The notes under the pieces are model-generated. The model did no database searches. It worked only from the letters and a program-made list of their open reading frames with translations, and had not been told where the DNA came from. Shown here in pieces: positions 7,604 to 15,756 of a stretch of DNA of 64,000 nt (within the stretch, counting starts at the first letter, position 1; the number at the start of each line of letters is the position of its first letter). This DNA is from Roseicyclus marinus (GTDB lineage Bacteria; Pseudomonadota; Alphaproteobacteria; Rhodobacterales; Rhodobacteraceae). The translations under genes and the position numbers were made by a program. The stretch is from positions 248,001 to 312,000 of the forward strand of contig NZ_JASJOF010000001.1 in the NCBI RefSeq assembly GCF_030163795.1, given 5' to 3'.

Positions 7604-8083
7604 CTTGCGTCCTTTCCTTGGCGGGGCCTGCGCGGAACGCGGCAGGCGGTGACGCCAGACAGGTTTGGCATACCACGGCGGCCAACAGGGCTTGCTGATC
7701 TGGGTAATGACGGTGGTGAGCCCAAGGGCAGGCAATCGCCCGCCCGGATCGGCGCGACACGGACGGAGGCCACGAAGGAGCGGATCGTGCAGGCACGCTT
7801 CGGAGATCTCCTGCGTGAACCGGGCGGGCCGGAGGATGGTGAAATCGAGGCCGGATTACGCACCAATGCTTTGCCCAACAGGGCATGATGGTCGCAGCAG
7901 CCCGAGGTCGCGGCGGGTTTCCTTTGTCAGGATCCGGACCCTCGTCCCGTGCCCCGAGAGAGGCCTGTGGACGGTTCTCGCGCTGAGCGGGAGGCGACGG
8001 CGATGTCGGCCGTGGGCGTGGCGTTGCGGCGGCTGCCTGCTTGGTTCACGCGTCTGTCGGACAGGCCGCGCTTGACCCCGCTG
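7604..8083. other. Gene-poor stretch, no gene identified
   Basis: 480 bases. Several long open frames exist on both strands, but their products are Arg/Pro/Ser-rich and show no family features, so I treat them as high-GC chance frames. The only element I can point to is a weak motif copy (7695-7708). Confidence 0.5.
7695..7708. promoter_or_regulatory. Candidate Crp/Fnr-type operator (weak)
   Basis: CTGAT-CTGG-GTAAT, about 92 bases upstream of the OmpA lipoprotein start, the same distance as site 1282 from its gene. Two positions of the second half-site deviate. Confidence 0.2.
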
Positions 8084-8626
8084 TCATCGGTTTGGTCCCT
8101 TGCCGACACGCGCCCGGATCCGCGCGCCGTCAGAGAGGCCGACACAGACGACGATCTCGCTCGGGCAGGGCGCGTCGGGAACTGCGATGGTCATCGTGTC
8201 GATGTGGTCGAAGGACCAAGCCTCGTCCTTGTGACCGAGCGGCACGTCGATGAAACAGCCAAGGCCTCCGAGCTTGACGGTCGAGGGCATCAGCGCCTGA
8301 CCGCCGCCGATGGCCGCGCGCACCGGTTTTCCGAGCCGGGGGTGGAGCAGGGCCGCACCATGTTCGGCCGTCCCATTGGCGCCGACGATGGCGGCTTTGC
8401 CGTAGCTGACGGGCGGCGCATCGAGGGCGGCCATGGCATCCGCTGCCAGTTGCGCGCCAAGGGATGCGCCGTATTCGAACAGGTCTGTCAGGTCGTCTTG
8501 ATCCACCCCGGCGAAAGGATTGCGCAAGACGGCCAGCGCCACCACCCGGGTAAGGGGGGCGCAGGGGGTGCCCATCTCGTCCGTTTCGGTCCGGTCCCGG
8601 ATCAGCTTCTTCTTTCGGATCAGCAT
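8084..8626 (-). CDS. Amino acid synthesis family protein (PF06684-like)
   Basis: 180 residues resembling the so-called amino acid synthesis family, small proteins whose biochemical role is not established. Visible features are MLIRKKKLIRDRTETDE at the start, then VVALAVLRNPFAG, YGKAAIVGANG and EHGAALLHPRLGKPVR. It is the last gene of a four-gene operon; its ATG overlaps the MFS stop codon (TGATG), implying translational coupling. Substrate and reaction are unknown. Co-transcription with an MFS exporter/importer, a GNAT and an NTF2-like enzyme suggests small-molecule metabolism. Confidence 0.75.
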   Translation of the reverse strand: MLIRKKKLIRDRTETDEMGTPCAPLTRVVALAVLRNPFAGVDQDDLTDLFEYGASLGAQLAADAMAALDAPPVSYGKAAIVGANGTAEHGAALLHPRLGKPVRAAIGGGQALMPSTVKLGGLGCFIDVPLGHKDEAWSFDHIDTMTIAVPDAPCPSEIVVCVGLSDGARIRARVGKGPNR

Positions 8627-9804
8627 CAGGCAGTCTCTTGTGTCGGTGTGGGCACCGGACGCGACTTGATGACCCGGAAGAGCATCGCGGCCGGAAGCAC
8701 GACCCCGAAGAGCCCGATCGCCAGAAGGATTGCCCCCTGCGGCGCTCCGGTCTTGTCGAATATCCAGCCGGCGAGCGGCGGGGCTGCCGTGATGATTGCA
8801 TAGTAGATGGTGAGAAACACCCCCATGCCGAACGCCCGCCGTTCGATGGCGACCGCCTGACCCGCCAAGGCGATGATCACACCGGCAGGGGCCATGCCGA
8901 CAAGTCCGAAGAGCAGGCTCGCCCAAAGACCCGCGCCTGGTACCTGCAGCAACAAAAGGGCGACAATGGCCGCCGCCATGGTGACGGCGAGGATGCGGTT
9001 CGTGTGGCCCAGACGGTCCGCGATCTGGCCGCAGATCGTGCCGGACCCGATCATGAGCCAACTGCCGACACTGATGATCGAGGCCGCCGCCAGCACAGTA
9101 AGCCCCTGCGCCTTCAGCATTTCCGGCCCGAAGCTGAGGTAAATGATGTAGCCGGCGTTGAAAGCCCCCCAAGCCACACCGGCACAGGCAACAAGCATCC
9201 ATTCCTGCGGCAGGAGCCGCGCCGTGCCGGTGGACTTGAGCCGCGGCGCGGCTGTGGGCGCGCGGTAGAGGGCGAAGACCGCCAGCGCGGCGACGGCGCA
9301 ATAGACGGCGGCGACCAGAAAGGGCACGCGCCAACCGAAGGCTTCGGCCAGCCAGGTGTGGCCGACCTGGCCAATGGCGATGCCGAACGGCCAACTCATC
9401 ACAAGGATGCTCATGGCGGTCGCCATCTCGCGGCCCTCGAACCAATCGGCCGCCATCTTGGTGAAGTAGAGCATCGAGAAAAGGCCACCTGCGCCTGCCA
9501 CCAGCCGCCCGACCGCGATCTGGTCAGGCCCCGGTGCGGCAGCGGTCACCAGCGCGCCGATGGCCAATCCCGCAAGCCCTAGACCGCACAGCACCCTGTC
9601 CGTTGCGAACCGCCCGGCATAGCCCGCGGGCAGGGCCAGAAACAGCCCCGGTGCCGTGAAAAACCCGATCATCAGGCCGATCTGCGCATACCCAAGGCCG
9701 AAGGTGTCGGCCAGTTGATCGCCCGTGGACCCCATGGTCTGGAAATTGATGCCGAGGCCGATCCGCGCTGCGAAGAGCAAGGCAAGCATATGCCAGCGTG
9801 TCAT
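8626..9804 (-). CDS. MFS transporter
   Basis: 392 residues with 12 predicted membrane helices, in the size range of the major facilitator superfamily. The first helix begins right after MTRWHML, and loop 2-3 has the modified signature AGYAGRFATDR in place of GxxxDRxGRR. The substrate cannot be read from sequence; the overall pattern fits the CynX/NimT- and oxalate/formate-antiporter-like MFS groups. The start at 9804 overlaps the GNAT stop codon by four bases (ATGA). Confidence 0.85.
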   Translation of the reverse strand: MTRWHMLALLFAARIGLGINFQTMGSTGDQLADTFGLGYAQIGLMIGFFTAPGLFLALPAGYAGRFATDRVLCGLGLAGLAIGALVTAAAPGPDQIAVGRLVAGAGGLFSMLYFTKMAADWFEGREMATAMSILVMSWPFGIAIGQVGHTWLAEAFGWRVPFLVAAVYCAVAALAVFALYRAPTAAPRLKSTGTARLLPQEWMLVACAGVAWGAFNAGYIIYLSFGPEMLKAQGLTVLAAASIISVGSWLMIGSGTICGQIADRLGHTNRILAVTMAAAIVALLLLQVPGAGLWASLLFGLVGMAPAGVIIALAGQAVAIERRAFGMGVFLTIYYAIITAAPPLAGWIFDKTGAPQGAILLAIGLFGVVLPAAMLFRVIKSRPVPTPTQETA

Positions 9805-10376
9805 GTCAGATCGCTCTGCATGTAGACGAAATACGGGTCCAGTTCGATCGGGTCGAAACACTCCGGGTAGCGGTCGATATAGCGAAATCCGAGGGCTTCG
9901 AAGATGCGGATACTCTCTGTGTTCCCCTTGATGATGTTGATGAGAAGCGTCTGCCAGCCCATCGCCTTCGCCGCCTCCATCTGTGCGGTCACAAGCATCC
10001 GGCCAAGGCCGTTGCCGTTTGCTTGGGGGCGAATGTAGAGACGTTTCAATTCCCCTCTGTTCACGCCAGCAAGTTGCAGGGATGCGCATCCCACCAGCCG
10101 ACCCGCGGCGTCATGCACGAGCAGGAACCGCCCGTTCGGCGGCAGTATCTTGTGAAGGTTGGGCCAGAACGAGGCCTTGAGGTCGGAGGGTGTGTAGCCG
10201 CCGGGGACCCCGGCAGCGGCGAGTTTCTCGACCAGAACGCCGTAGTAGTCCAACATCAACGCGTCCAACGCATCGCGATCCGTCACCTCTGTTACCGAGG
10301 TGATGCGGTAGCCCGCCTGCGTGCCGATCAAGGTGCCAGTATCGGTTGCGGCTGTGGCGTGAAAATCGGTCATCAT
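9801..10376 (-). CDS. GNAT-family N-acetyltransferase
   Basis: About 191 residues. The acetyl-CoA-binding core is clear: LKRLYIRPQANGNGLGRMLVTA carries the beta-4 strand and the Q/RxxGxG/A-type loop, followed by LLINIIKGN and IFEALGFRYIDR. Acceptor unknown. The start is ambiguous between adjacent ATGs at 10376 and 10373; I use 10376, which overlaps the preceding stop as ATGA. Second gene of the operon. Confidence 0.85.
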   Translation of the reverse strand: MMTDFHATAATDTGTLIGTQAGYRITSVTEVTDRDALDALMLDYYGVLVEKLAAAGVPGGYTPSDLKASFWPNLHKILPPNGRFLLVHDAAGRLVGCASLQLAGVNRGELKRLYIRPQANGNGLGRMLVTAQMEAAKAMGWQTLLINIIKGNTESIRIFEALGFRYIDRYPECFDPIELDPYFVYMQSDLT

Positions 10377-10786
10377 GCCCACCCGAGTTGGCGCAGCGCC
10401 TGCGCGTCGTTCCAGATCTTGGTCATGTGCGCGATCCGCGCGTCCTCGAACCGCATGACATAGGCGTAGTCCGAGGCGACGGGATTGCCGGTGGGCGTGC
10501 CCGGGCCGCCCGCGCCGGTTTGGGTGCCGCGAAACACCGCCGTGGCCACGACCGTGCCGCGCGCGGCATCGGTGGCAAAGGCGGTCAGTTCATAGCGGCC
10601 GTCCGGTATCGGACCGAGCAGGCCCTTCATCCACTCGGCGTAGCCCTGCAGCGTGGTGGTCTCGGCCAGCGCATCCGCCTGGCAGGCGAAGCGCGCGCCG
10701 TCATGGCAATAACCCTTGCAGGCATCCCAGCCGCCGCCCGTCTCGCAGGCTTCAAAGAAATCGCGCGCCGTCTGTTCGATGCTCAT
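10373..10786 (-). CDS. SnoaL/NTF2-like protein
   Basis: 137 residues of the NTF2-like/SnoaL superfamily, a cone-shaped fold used both by enzymes and by binding proteins. Typical segments are ARDFFEACETGGGWDACKGY at the start and YVMRFEDARIAHMTKIWND near the end. First gene of the four-gene operon, with an AGAGGA ribosome site eight bases before the ATG at 10786. Reaction unknown. Confidence 0.8.
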   Translation of the reverse strand: MSIEQTARDFFEACETGGGWDACKGYCHDGARFACQADALAETTTLQGYAEWMKGLLGPIPDGRYELTAFATDAARGTVVATAVFRGTQTGAGGPGTPTGNPVASDYAYVMRFEDARIAHMTKIWNDAQALRQLGWA

Positions 10787-10932
10787 CTGTCCATCCTCTC
10801 GATGCCGGTGCGGACAGTTTGCGCGTCGGGCGGCCTGCGGAACATCCGGCAGTTGCAGTAAACTGGGGCGGCCGCGTGCAGTATTCGCCTACAGCATCTG
10901 CAGGATTGCCTGATTACCCGTGGTGCAACAGG

Positions 10933-11784
10933 ATGGCGGTGCCCGTCAGCCAAGGGATTGCCCGGCTCGCCATGTCACCCGAAGCTATCCTCAGCCCACG
11001 CGAGATCGAGATCGCGACCGCCTATGCGCAGGGCGATACCTATCAGGCCATCGCGGCCCGGCTGGGGATCGCCCCCTCGACGGTGCGCACGCATCTTGCC
11101 ACGATTTATCGAAAGCTCGAGGTCTCCTCTAAACTGGACCTGCATGCCCGGCTTGGCGGTGCGCCCCCGGACCTCGAGATACAGACCGACCATGCCGCGG
11201 TGATCTCGGAACTGGCGTTGAGCCTTGAGGACTCGCTCCGCCGCGAACAGGCGCTGGCAGAAGTTCTGCGCATCATCAGCCGTTCGCAGGGCAACATCGA
11301 CGCGGTGATGTCGGCGATCCTCGGGTTTGCACTCGACCTGTGCGAGGCCGAGTTCGGCATCTTGTTCGACCATCATGGCGGCGGGCGCTTCGCGGCCAGT
11401 CACACGAAGGGCATCCCGGAACCGTTCCAGGACTGGCTTGATACATATGGCGTGTTCACGGCAAGCCCGCGCACGGGGCTAGGGCGGTTGGCGGCCAACC
11501 CCGGGGTCGTGAACATCTTCGATGTCCGGGCAGAGGAGATTTTCCAAAGCGACGATCCGCTGCGCTACGCGACCGCGATCCTGGGCGGTGCCCGGTCCTT
11601 CGTGGCGATCCCGATGATCGCGGGCGACACCCTTGCGGGAGCTTTCACGATCTACCGCAAGACGGTCCGGCCATTCAACGCGCAGGCCATGGCCTTGGCC
11701 CAGACCTTTGCCGATCAGAGCGTGATCGCGCTGGACAATGCCCGGATGATCAGCGCGCTGCGCGCAAAGGCTACGTCTAAATGA
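10933..11784 (+). CDS. Regulator with N-terminal LuxR-type HTH and GAF domain
   Basis: 283 residues. A LuxR-type helix-turn-helix lies at the N-terminus (about 18-75: LSPREIEIATAYAQG, then APSTVRTHLATIYRKLEV), the reverse of the usual C-terminal place. A GAF domain follows (about 110-275, with LCEAEFGILFDH and FVAIPMIAGDTLAGAFTIYR). GAF domains bind small ligands or mediate dimerisation. I chose the ATG at 10933; 10972 is possible and upstream ribosome sites are weak. It overlaps the next gene by ATGA and shares a paralogous HTH with it. Confidence 0.75.
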   Translation: MAVPVSQGIARLAMSPEAILSPREIEIATAYAQGDTYQAIAARLGIAPSTVRTHLATIYRKLEVSSKLDLHARLGGAPPDLEIQTDHAAVISELALSLEDSLRREQALAEVLRIISRSQGNIDAVMSAILGFALDLCEAEFGILFDHHGGGRFAASHTKGIPEPFQDWLDTYGVFTASPRTGLGRLAANPGVVNIFDVRAEEIFQSDDPLRYATAILGGARSFVAIPMIAGDTLAGAFTIYRKTVRPFNAQAMALAQTFADQSVIALDNARMISALRAKATSK

Positions 11785-12449
11785 GCGGCACCGCCGCCTT
11801 GCTCAGCGCGCGTGAAAGCGAGATCGCCGCGGCCTTCGCCGAGGGTGAGACCTACAAGCAGATCGCTGACCGCCTGAACCTCGCCCCCTCGACCGTGCGC
11901 ACCCCTCTGGCCACCATCTACCGCAAGCCTGGCGTCTCCACCAAGGTGGAGCTGCGAAAACGGGTCGCGACGGAGGTGCCTGCAGAGCCCGCGATCGACC
12001 TTCCACTGCGTCCCGACAAGCCCGCGATCGCGGTTCTTGCTTTCGAGAACATGTCCGACGATCCCGGTCAGGAGTTCTTTTCGGACGCGATCACCGCCGA
12101 CATCATCACGGCCTTGTCCCGGTCGCCATGGCTGTTCATCATCGCGCGCAACACGACTTGCACCTACAAGGGCAGCAGCGTCGATGTGCGCCGTGTCGCG
12201 ACCGAACTGGGTGTGCGCTTTGTGCTTGAGGGCAGCGTGCGCCGGTCGGGCGACCGGGTCAGGGTCACCGCGCAGCTGATCGACGGGCTGACCGGCGGGC
12301 ATGTCTGGTCGGACCGCTACGATGGCCGCCTCGCGGATGTGTTCGACCTTCAAGACCAGATCACCCGGCAGATCCTATCCTCGATACATCCCGCGAGGGT
12401 CGCGGCTGCGGCAAGTCCCAGGACAAGGGTGAGTGCACGGTTCATGTGA
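11781..12449 (+). CDS. LuxR-HTH/TolB-like protein, truncated (TPR part missing)
   Basis: 222 residues. A LuxR-type HTH (about 5-62) is followed by a TolB-like domain (about 70-195: AIAVLAFENMSDDP, FSDAITADIITALS, VLEGSVRRSGDRVRVTAQL, VFDLQDQITRQIL). Full family members continue with several hundred residues of TPR repeats; here similarity stops at about 12385 and the frame runs only 20 codons more through unrelated DNA. The HTH also has RTPLAT and RKPGV where its upstream paralogue has RTHLAT and RKLEV; a Pro in each helix may weaken DNA binding. Probably a decayed regulator, though still translatable through coupling to the gene before it. Confidence 0.75.
   Translation: MSGTAALLSARESEIAAAFAEGETYKQIADRLNLAPSTVRTPLATIYRKPGVSTKVELRKRVATEVPAEPAIDLPLRPDKPAIAVLAFENMSDDPGQEFFSDAITADIITALSRSPWLFIIARNTTCTYKGSSVDVRRVATELGVRFVLEGSVRRSGDRVRVTAQLIDGLTGGHVWSDRYDGRLADVFDLQDQITRQILSSIHPARVAAAASPRTRVSARFM
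12350..12445 (-). pseudogene. 5' fragment of a small lipoprotein gene
   Basis: On the minus strand an ATG at 12445, with AGGAAAATCAC before it, begins a textbook lipoprotein signal peptide (MNRALTLVLG, then Ala-rich, ending LAGC, Cys codon at 12386-12388). The frame then runs into the 3' end of the TolB-like gene and stops after 11 more residues. I read it as the first 20 codons of a lost lipoprotein gene. An intact entericidin-like micro-lipoprotein of 31 residues is a less likely alternative. Confidence 0.5.
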
Positions 12450-12492
12450 TTTTCCTTTCGTGGTGGCGCATTCAAAAGGTGTGAACTGGGCA

Positions 12493-12600
12493 TCAGCCGA
12501 TGCCGAAAATGACGTTGAAGGACACCGTTTGGTTCGTGCAGTTTGCCACCTCAATGCGGTGGTCGCCGTCTTGCCAAAGCTGGCCCCGGTAGAGCGCAAT
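12493..12600 (-). pseudogene. 3' fragment of an unrecognised gene
   Basis: A minus-strand frame of 35 residues reading like a genuine protein C-terminus (contains LWQDGDHRIEVANC and ends VSFNVIFGIG, then TGA). A stop codon lies directly upstream in frame and there is no start codon. It ends 48 bases before the lipoprotein fragment, in the same orientation, so the two probably were neighbours in one operon before this piece was cut out. Confidence 0.45.
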
Positions 12601-12625
12601 TTACCTTTTTTGGGGGATCATCGAG

Positions 12626-13132
12626 ATGAACGAAGACAACTCCGACCCGATCCTCGCCCCAACCATGGGCGTGATGGAGAAGCTGGCGGCGCTCGGGCTT
12701 GAGCTGCCGCCGGATTGGACGCCGCGTGGGCGGTTCCTGCCCTACAGGCGCGATGGGGCCGTGGTTTACCTGTCGGGGCAAATCAACGAATGGGCTGGGC
12801 AGGTCACACTGACCGGGCCCGTGCAGGATACGCCCGAGGCGGTGGCGGCGGCGCGCGAGGCGGCGCAGGTCTGCGCGCTGAACCTGCTCTTCCGGTTGCG
12901 GGAGGCGGCGGAGGGCGATCTGGACCGGGTCGATTGCGTGCTGCGGCTGGGCGGTTTCGTGAATTGCGTGCCGGGCTTTTCGCAGTCGCCCGCCGTGATC
13001 GACGGGGCGACCGATCTGTTCATCGCGCTGTTCGGGGAGGCGGGATGGCATGCGCGCACCGCCGTTGGCGTCGCAGGCCTTCCCGGAAATGCGGCGGTCG
13101 AGGTGGATGCCGTGGTCAGGCTGCGGGTCTAG
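12626..13132 (+). CDS. RidA (YjgF/YER057c/UK114) family protein
   Basis: 168 residues of the longer RidA subgroup (about 150-160 residues, LxxLGLxLP start). RidA proteins hydrolyse reactive enamine/imine intermediates or act in related amidohydrolase steps. Features are YLSGQINEWAG, ALNLLFRLREAAEGDLDRV, LGGFVNCVPGF and VEVDAVVRLRV. The catalytic Arg of classical RidA is not obvious, as is common in this subgroup. The ATG at 12626 is preceded by GGGGGATCATCGAG; an internal ATG at 12665 is an alternative. Its 3' end overlaps the convergent racemase gene by 17 bases. Confidence 0.85.
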   Translation: MNEDNSDPILAPTMGVMEKLAALGLELPPDWTPRGRFLPYRRDGAVVYLSGQINEWAGQVTLTGPVQDTPEAVAAAREAAQVCALNLLFRLREAAEGDLDRVDCVLRLGGFVNCVPGFSQSPAVIDGATDLFIALFGEAGWHARTAVGVAGLPGNAAVEVDAVVRLRV

Positions 13133-13787
13133 GCAGGCGAAATCCCGAGGCCAAGGTTGCCGCCGCAAATGAGATGGCCGCCCTGACCGGGTCGATCAGC
13201 ACCGGCAGCCCCGATGCCGCAAGGGAAGGGGCAAGCCGGCCCATGCCGGCACAGCCCAGCACGATGGCCCCGGTCCCCGTATCCGCCGCAAGTTGCGCGA
13301 GTGCCTGCCGCAGGTCTGGCACCCGATGGGCGAGGTCGAGGACGGGAATGTGCGCGGCGCGCACCGCGTCGCAACGGGGCATCAGACCCATGGCCGTGAT
13401 GTTTGCGGTGATGGCGGGAACCGAGCCTTCGGTCGTTGTCAGAACGGCGAAGCGGGGGGCGGCGAGGGTGGCGGCAAGGGCGCCTGCCTCGCCCAGCCCC
13501 ACCACGGGACAGGGTAGTGCCGCCCGCAGATCCGCCAGCCCGGTATCGTCGAAGCAGCCGATCACGATGGCATCGGCCTGCGCGGCCTTTGCGTCGCGGG
13601 CGATATCGAACAGACCGGGCAGGCAGGCGGCCACATCCGCCTCACCCTGAATGGCGGGAGGGCCAGCGTGATTGGTCATCCCCGAGACCATCGTGCCGGT
13701 GGGCAGGGTGGCGCGCGCGATCTCGACCATGTCGTCGGTCATCGCGACAGTGGCATTCGGGTTCAGAAGGATGATCCGCAGGGTCAT
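13116..13787 (-). CDS. Aspartate/glutamate (hydantoin) racemase family protein
   Basis: 223 residues of the Asp/Glu/hydantoin racemase superfamily, PLP-independent racemases using two cysteines. Both are present in the expected contexts: IVIGCFDD (about residue 78) and IVLGCAGM (about residue 180). The LNPNATVAMTDDM opening is typical of hydantoin-racemase-like members. It is the last gene of the peptide ABC transporter operon, with its ATG overlapping the ATPase stop codon (ATGA), so its substrate is probably an imported amino acid, peptide or hydantoin-like compound. The exact substrate is not determinable. Confidence 0.85.
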   Translation of the reverse strand: MTLRIILLNPNATVAMTDDMVEIARATLPTGTMVSGMTNHAGPPAIQGEADVAACLPGLFDIARDAKAAQADAIVIGCFDDTGLADLRAALPCPVVGLGEAGALAATLAAPRFAVLTTTEGSVPAITANITAMGLMPRCDAVRAAHIPVLDLAHRVPDLRQALAQLAADTGTGAIVLGCAGMGRLAPSLAASGLPVLIDPVRAAISFAAATLASGFRLPRPAA

Positions 13788-14785
13788 GGCGAGGGATCTG
13801 CCGTGGCGTCGGCCGTGTCTGCCTCAGCGGCGGCGAGGCATCGTGCCCAACGGTCTTCGCGGCTTTGCCACAGGGCCACGGGATCGGCGGCGCAGGCCGG
13901 ACGCGCCAGCGCACAGCGGGGGGCAAAGGCGCAGCCTACGGGCGGGGCGTGAAGCGCGGGCGGGGCGCCGGGGATCGCCTGCAAGAGCGTGCCGGGCTCG
14001 GCCCCCACAAGATTGGCCGCAAGCAGGCCTTGGGAATAGGGATGGCGCGCATCGCGGATGATGTCGGCCACCGTGCCGGTTTCGACGAAACGGCCTGCAT
14101 ACATCACGGCAAGCTTGTCCGAGACCTCGACCGCGACGCCGATGTCATGGGTCACGAAGATCACGCCCATCCCCATCTCGCGTTGGAGATCGCGCAAGAG
14201 AAGCAGGATCTGGATCTGCACCGTGGCATCAAGCGCCGTGGTCGGCTCATCCGCCAGGAGGAGTTTCGGCTTGCACGCGAGCGCCAGCGCGATCATCGCG
14301 CGTTGGCGCATGCCCCCCGACATCTCGTGCGGATAGTTCGACAGGCGACGTTTGGCCGAGGGGATGCGCACAAGGTCGAGCATGTCGAGCGCTCGGGCCA
14401 TGGCGTCGCGGCGACCGAGACCTTCGTGGCGCATCACCGTTTCGGCGATCTGGTGGCCGATCGTGTAGACCGGATCGAGGGCGAGGCCGGGATCTTGAAA
14501 GATCATCGACACCACGCCGCCGCGATGATCGGCGAGCGCGCGCCCTTCGAGGGCGAGGACATCCTGCCCGCTTACGCGGACGCTGCCGCCGATCTGCGTC
14601 CGGCGCGCGGGCAGAAGACGCAGGAGGGTCTTGAGCGTGACGCTTTTGCCCGAGCCGCTTTCGCCGAGGATACCCAACACCTCGCCCTGGCCGAGCGTGA
14701 AGGAGACGCCGTTGACGGCATGGACGGGCGGGGTGCCCGCAAAGGTCACGGTCAGGTCGGAGACCTCGACAAGCGGGGCGGTCAT
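13784..14785 (-). CDS. Peptide ABC transporter ATP-binding protein (DppD-like)
   Basis: 333 residues. ABC ATPase of the Dpp/Opp/Gsi group: Walker A GESGSGKS, signature MSGGMRQR, Walker B LLLADEPTTALD, H-loop VTHD. The C-terminal oligopeptide-transporter extension carries Cys residues in GCAFAPRCALARPAC, the usual cluster for this subgroup. Start at 14785 overlaps the stop of the second ATPase gene (ATGA). Energises import through the two permeases encoded upstream. Confidence 0.93.
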   Translation of the reverse strand: MTAPLVEVSDLTVTFAGTPPVHAVNGVSFTLGQGEVLGILGESGSGKSVTLKTLLRLLPARRTQIGGSVRVSGQDVLALEGRALADHRGGVVSMIFQDPGLALDPVYTIGHQIAETVMRHEGLGRRDAMARALDMLDLVRIPSAKRRLSNYPHEMSGGMRQRAMIALALACKPKLLLADEPTTALDATVQIQILLLLRDLQREMGMGVIFVTHDIGVAVEVSDKLAVMYAGRFVETGTVADIIRDARHPYSQGLLAANLVGAEPGTLLQAIPGAPPALHAPPVGCAFAPRCALARPACAADPVALWQSREDRWARCLAAAEADTADATADPSP

Positions 14786-15756
14786 GTTGCGGCCTCCGGC
14801 ACGGCGTTGAGGTGGCAAGCGGCGATGTGTCGGTGACCCACGGCGATGGACCCTGGCGCGTGCAGTGGGCAGGGGCCGTGGGCCTGCGCGCAGCGGGTGT
14901 GGAAGCGGCAGCCCGAAGGCGGGTCGATGGGATTGGGCGGGTCGCCCTGCAAGGGTGCCTCGAGCGTGCGGCGGTCGGGGTCGAGCGAGGGCATCGCGGC
15001 CAGAAGTGCGCCGGTATAGGGGTGGCGGGGCCGGTCGTAGATCGTGCGGGTGGGGCCGATTTCCACCACCTCGCCCAGATACATCACCATCACCCGATCC
15101 GAGATGTGGCGCACCACGTTCAGGTCGTGGCTGATGAAGATATAGGTCAGGTTCCGTTCGCGCCGGAGTTCCGTCAGCAGGTTCAGCACCTGCGCCTCGA
15201 CCGATTTGTCGAGCGCCGAGACCGCTTCGTCGAGCACGATCACGTCGGGATCGAAGGCAAGCGCGCGGGCGATGTTCACGCGCTGGCGCTGGCCGCCGGA
15301 AATTTCGTGCGGGTAGCGCGGCCCGAACCGCGCCGGATCGAGGCCGACGCGTTCGAGAAGCGCGCCCGCGCGCCTGCGCGCTTCGGCCCTGTCGATGCCG
15401 TGGACGGTCGGGCCGAAGGCCACGGCATCGAGCATGGTCATGCGGGGATTGAGCGAGGCATAGCTGTCCTGGAACACCATCTGGACATGGCGGCGGAAGG
15501 TCTTGAGCGGCACCTCGGTTCCGGCGACGCGGCCGCGGTAGCGCACCTCGCCGCTGTTGGGGGCGAGGAGATGGGTGAGCAGGCGCGCGGTGGTGGACTT
15601 GCCGCAACCGCTTTCGCCCACGACGCCCAAGGTCTCGCCCTCGGCCACTTCGAAGCTGACATCGTCGACGGCGCGCACCACCTTGCGGGCAGCACCCCAG
15701 CCACCGGCGTGGAAATGTTTGACGAGGTTGTGGGCGGACAGGATCGCGTCGCTCAT
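14782..15756 (-). CDS. Peptide ABC transporter ATP-binding protein (DppF-like)
   Basis: 324 residues. Second ATPase of the Dpp-type importer: Walker A GESGCGKS, signature ISGGQRQR, Walker [13 protein letters not shown], and the C-terminal [14 protein letters not shown] cysteine cluster. The Walker B ends in EAVSALD, which is normal for DppF. The ATG at 15756 overlaps the DppC-like stop codon. Forms a heterodimer with the DppD-like ATPase. Confidence 0.93.
   Translation of the reverse strand: MSDAILSAHNLVKHFHAGGWGAARKVVRAVDDVSFEVAEGETLGVVGESGCGKSTTARLLTHLLAPNSGEVRYRGRVAGTEVPLKTFRRHVQMVFQDSYASLNPRMTMLDAVAFGPTVHGIDRAEARRRAGALLERVGLDPARFGPRYPHEISGGQRQRVNIARALAFDPDVIVLDEAVSALDKSVEAQVLNLLTELRRERNLTYIFISHDLNVVRHISDRVMVMYLGEVVEIGPTRTIYDRPRHPYTGALLAAMPSLDPDRRTLEAPLQGDPPNPIDPPSGCRFHTRCAQAHGPCPLHAPGSIAVGHRHIAACHLNAVPEAAT

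Noticed and set aside
12375-12599. A 74-codon minus-strand frame covering the scar region
   Set aside because: It runs in a different frame from both recognisable fragments (lipoprotein start and C-terminal tail), and its product is Thr/Arg/Ser-rich without features.
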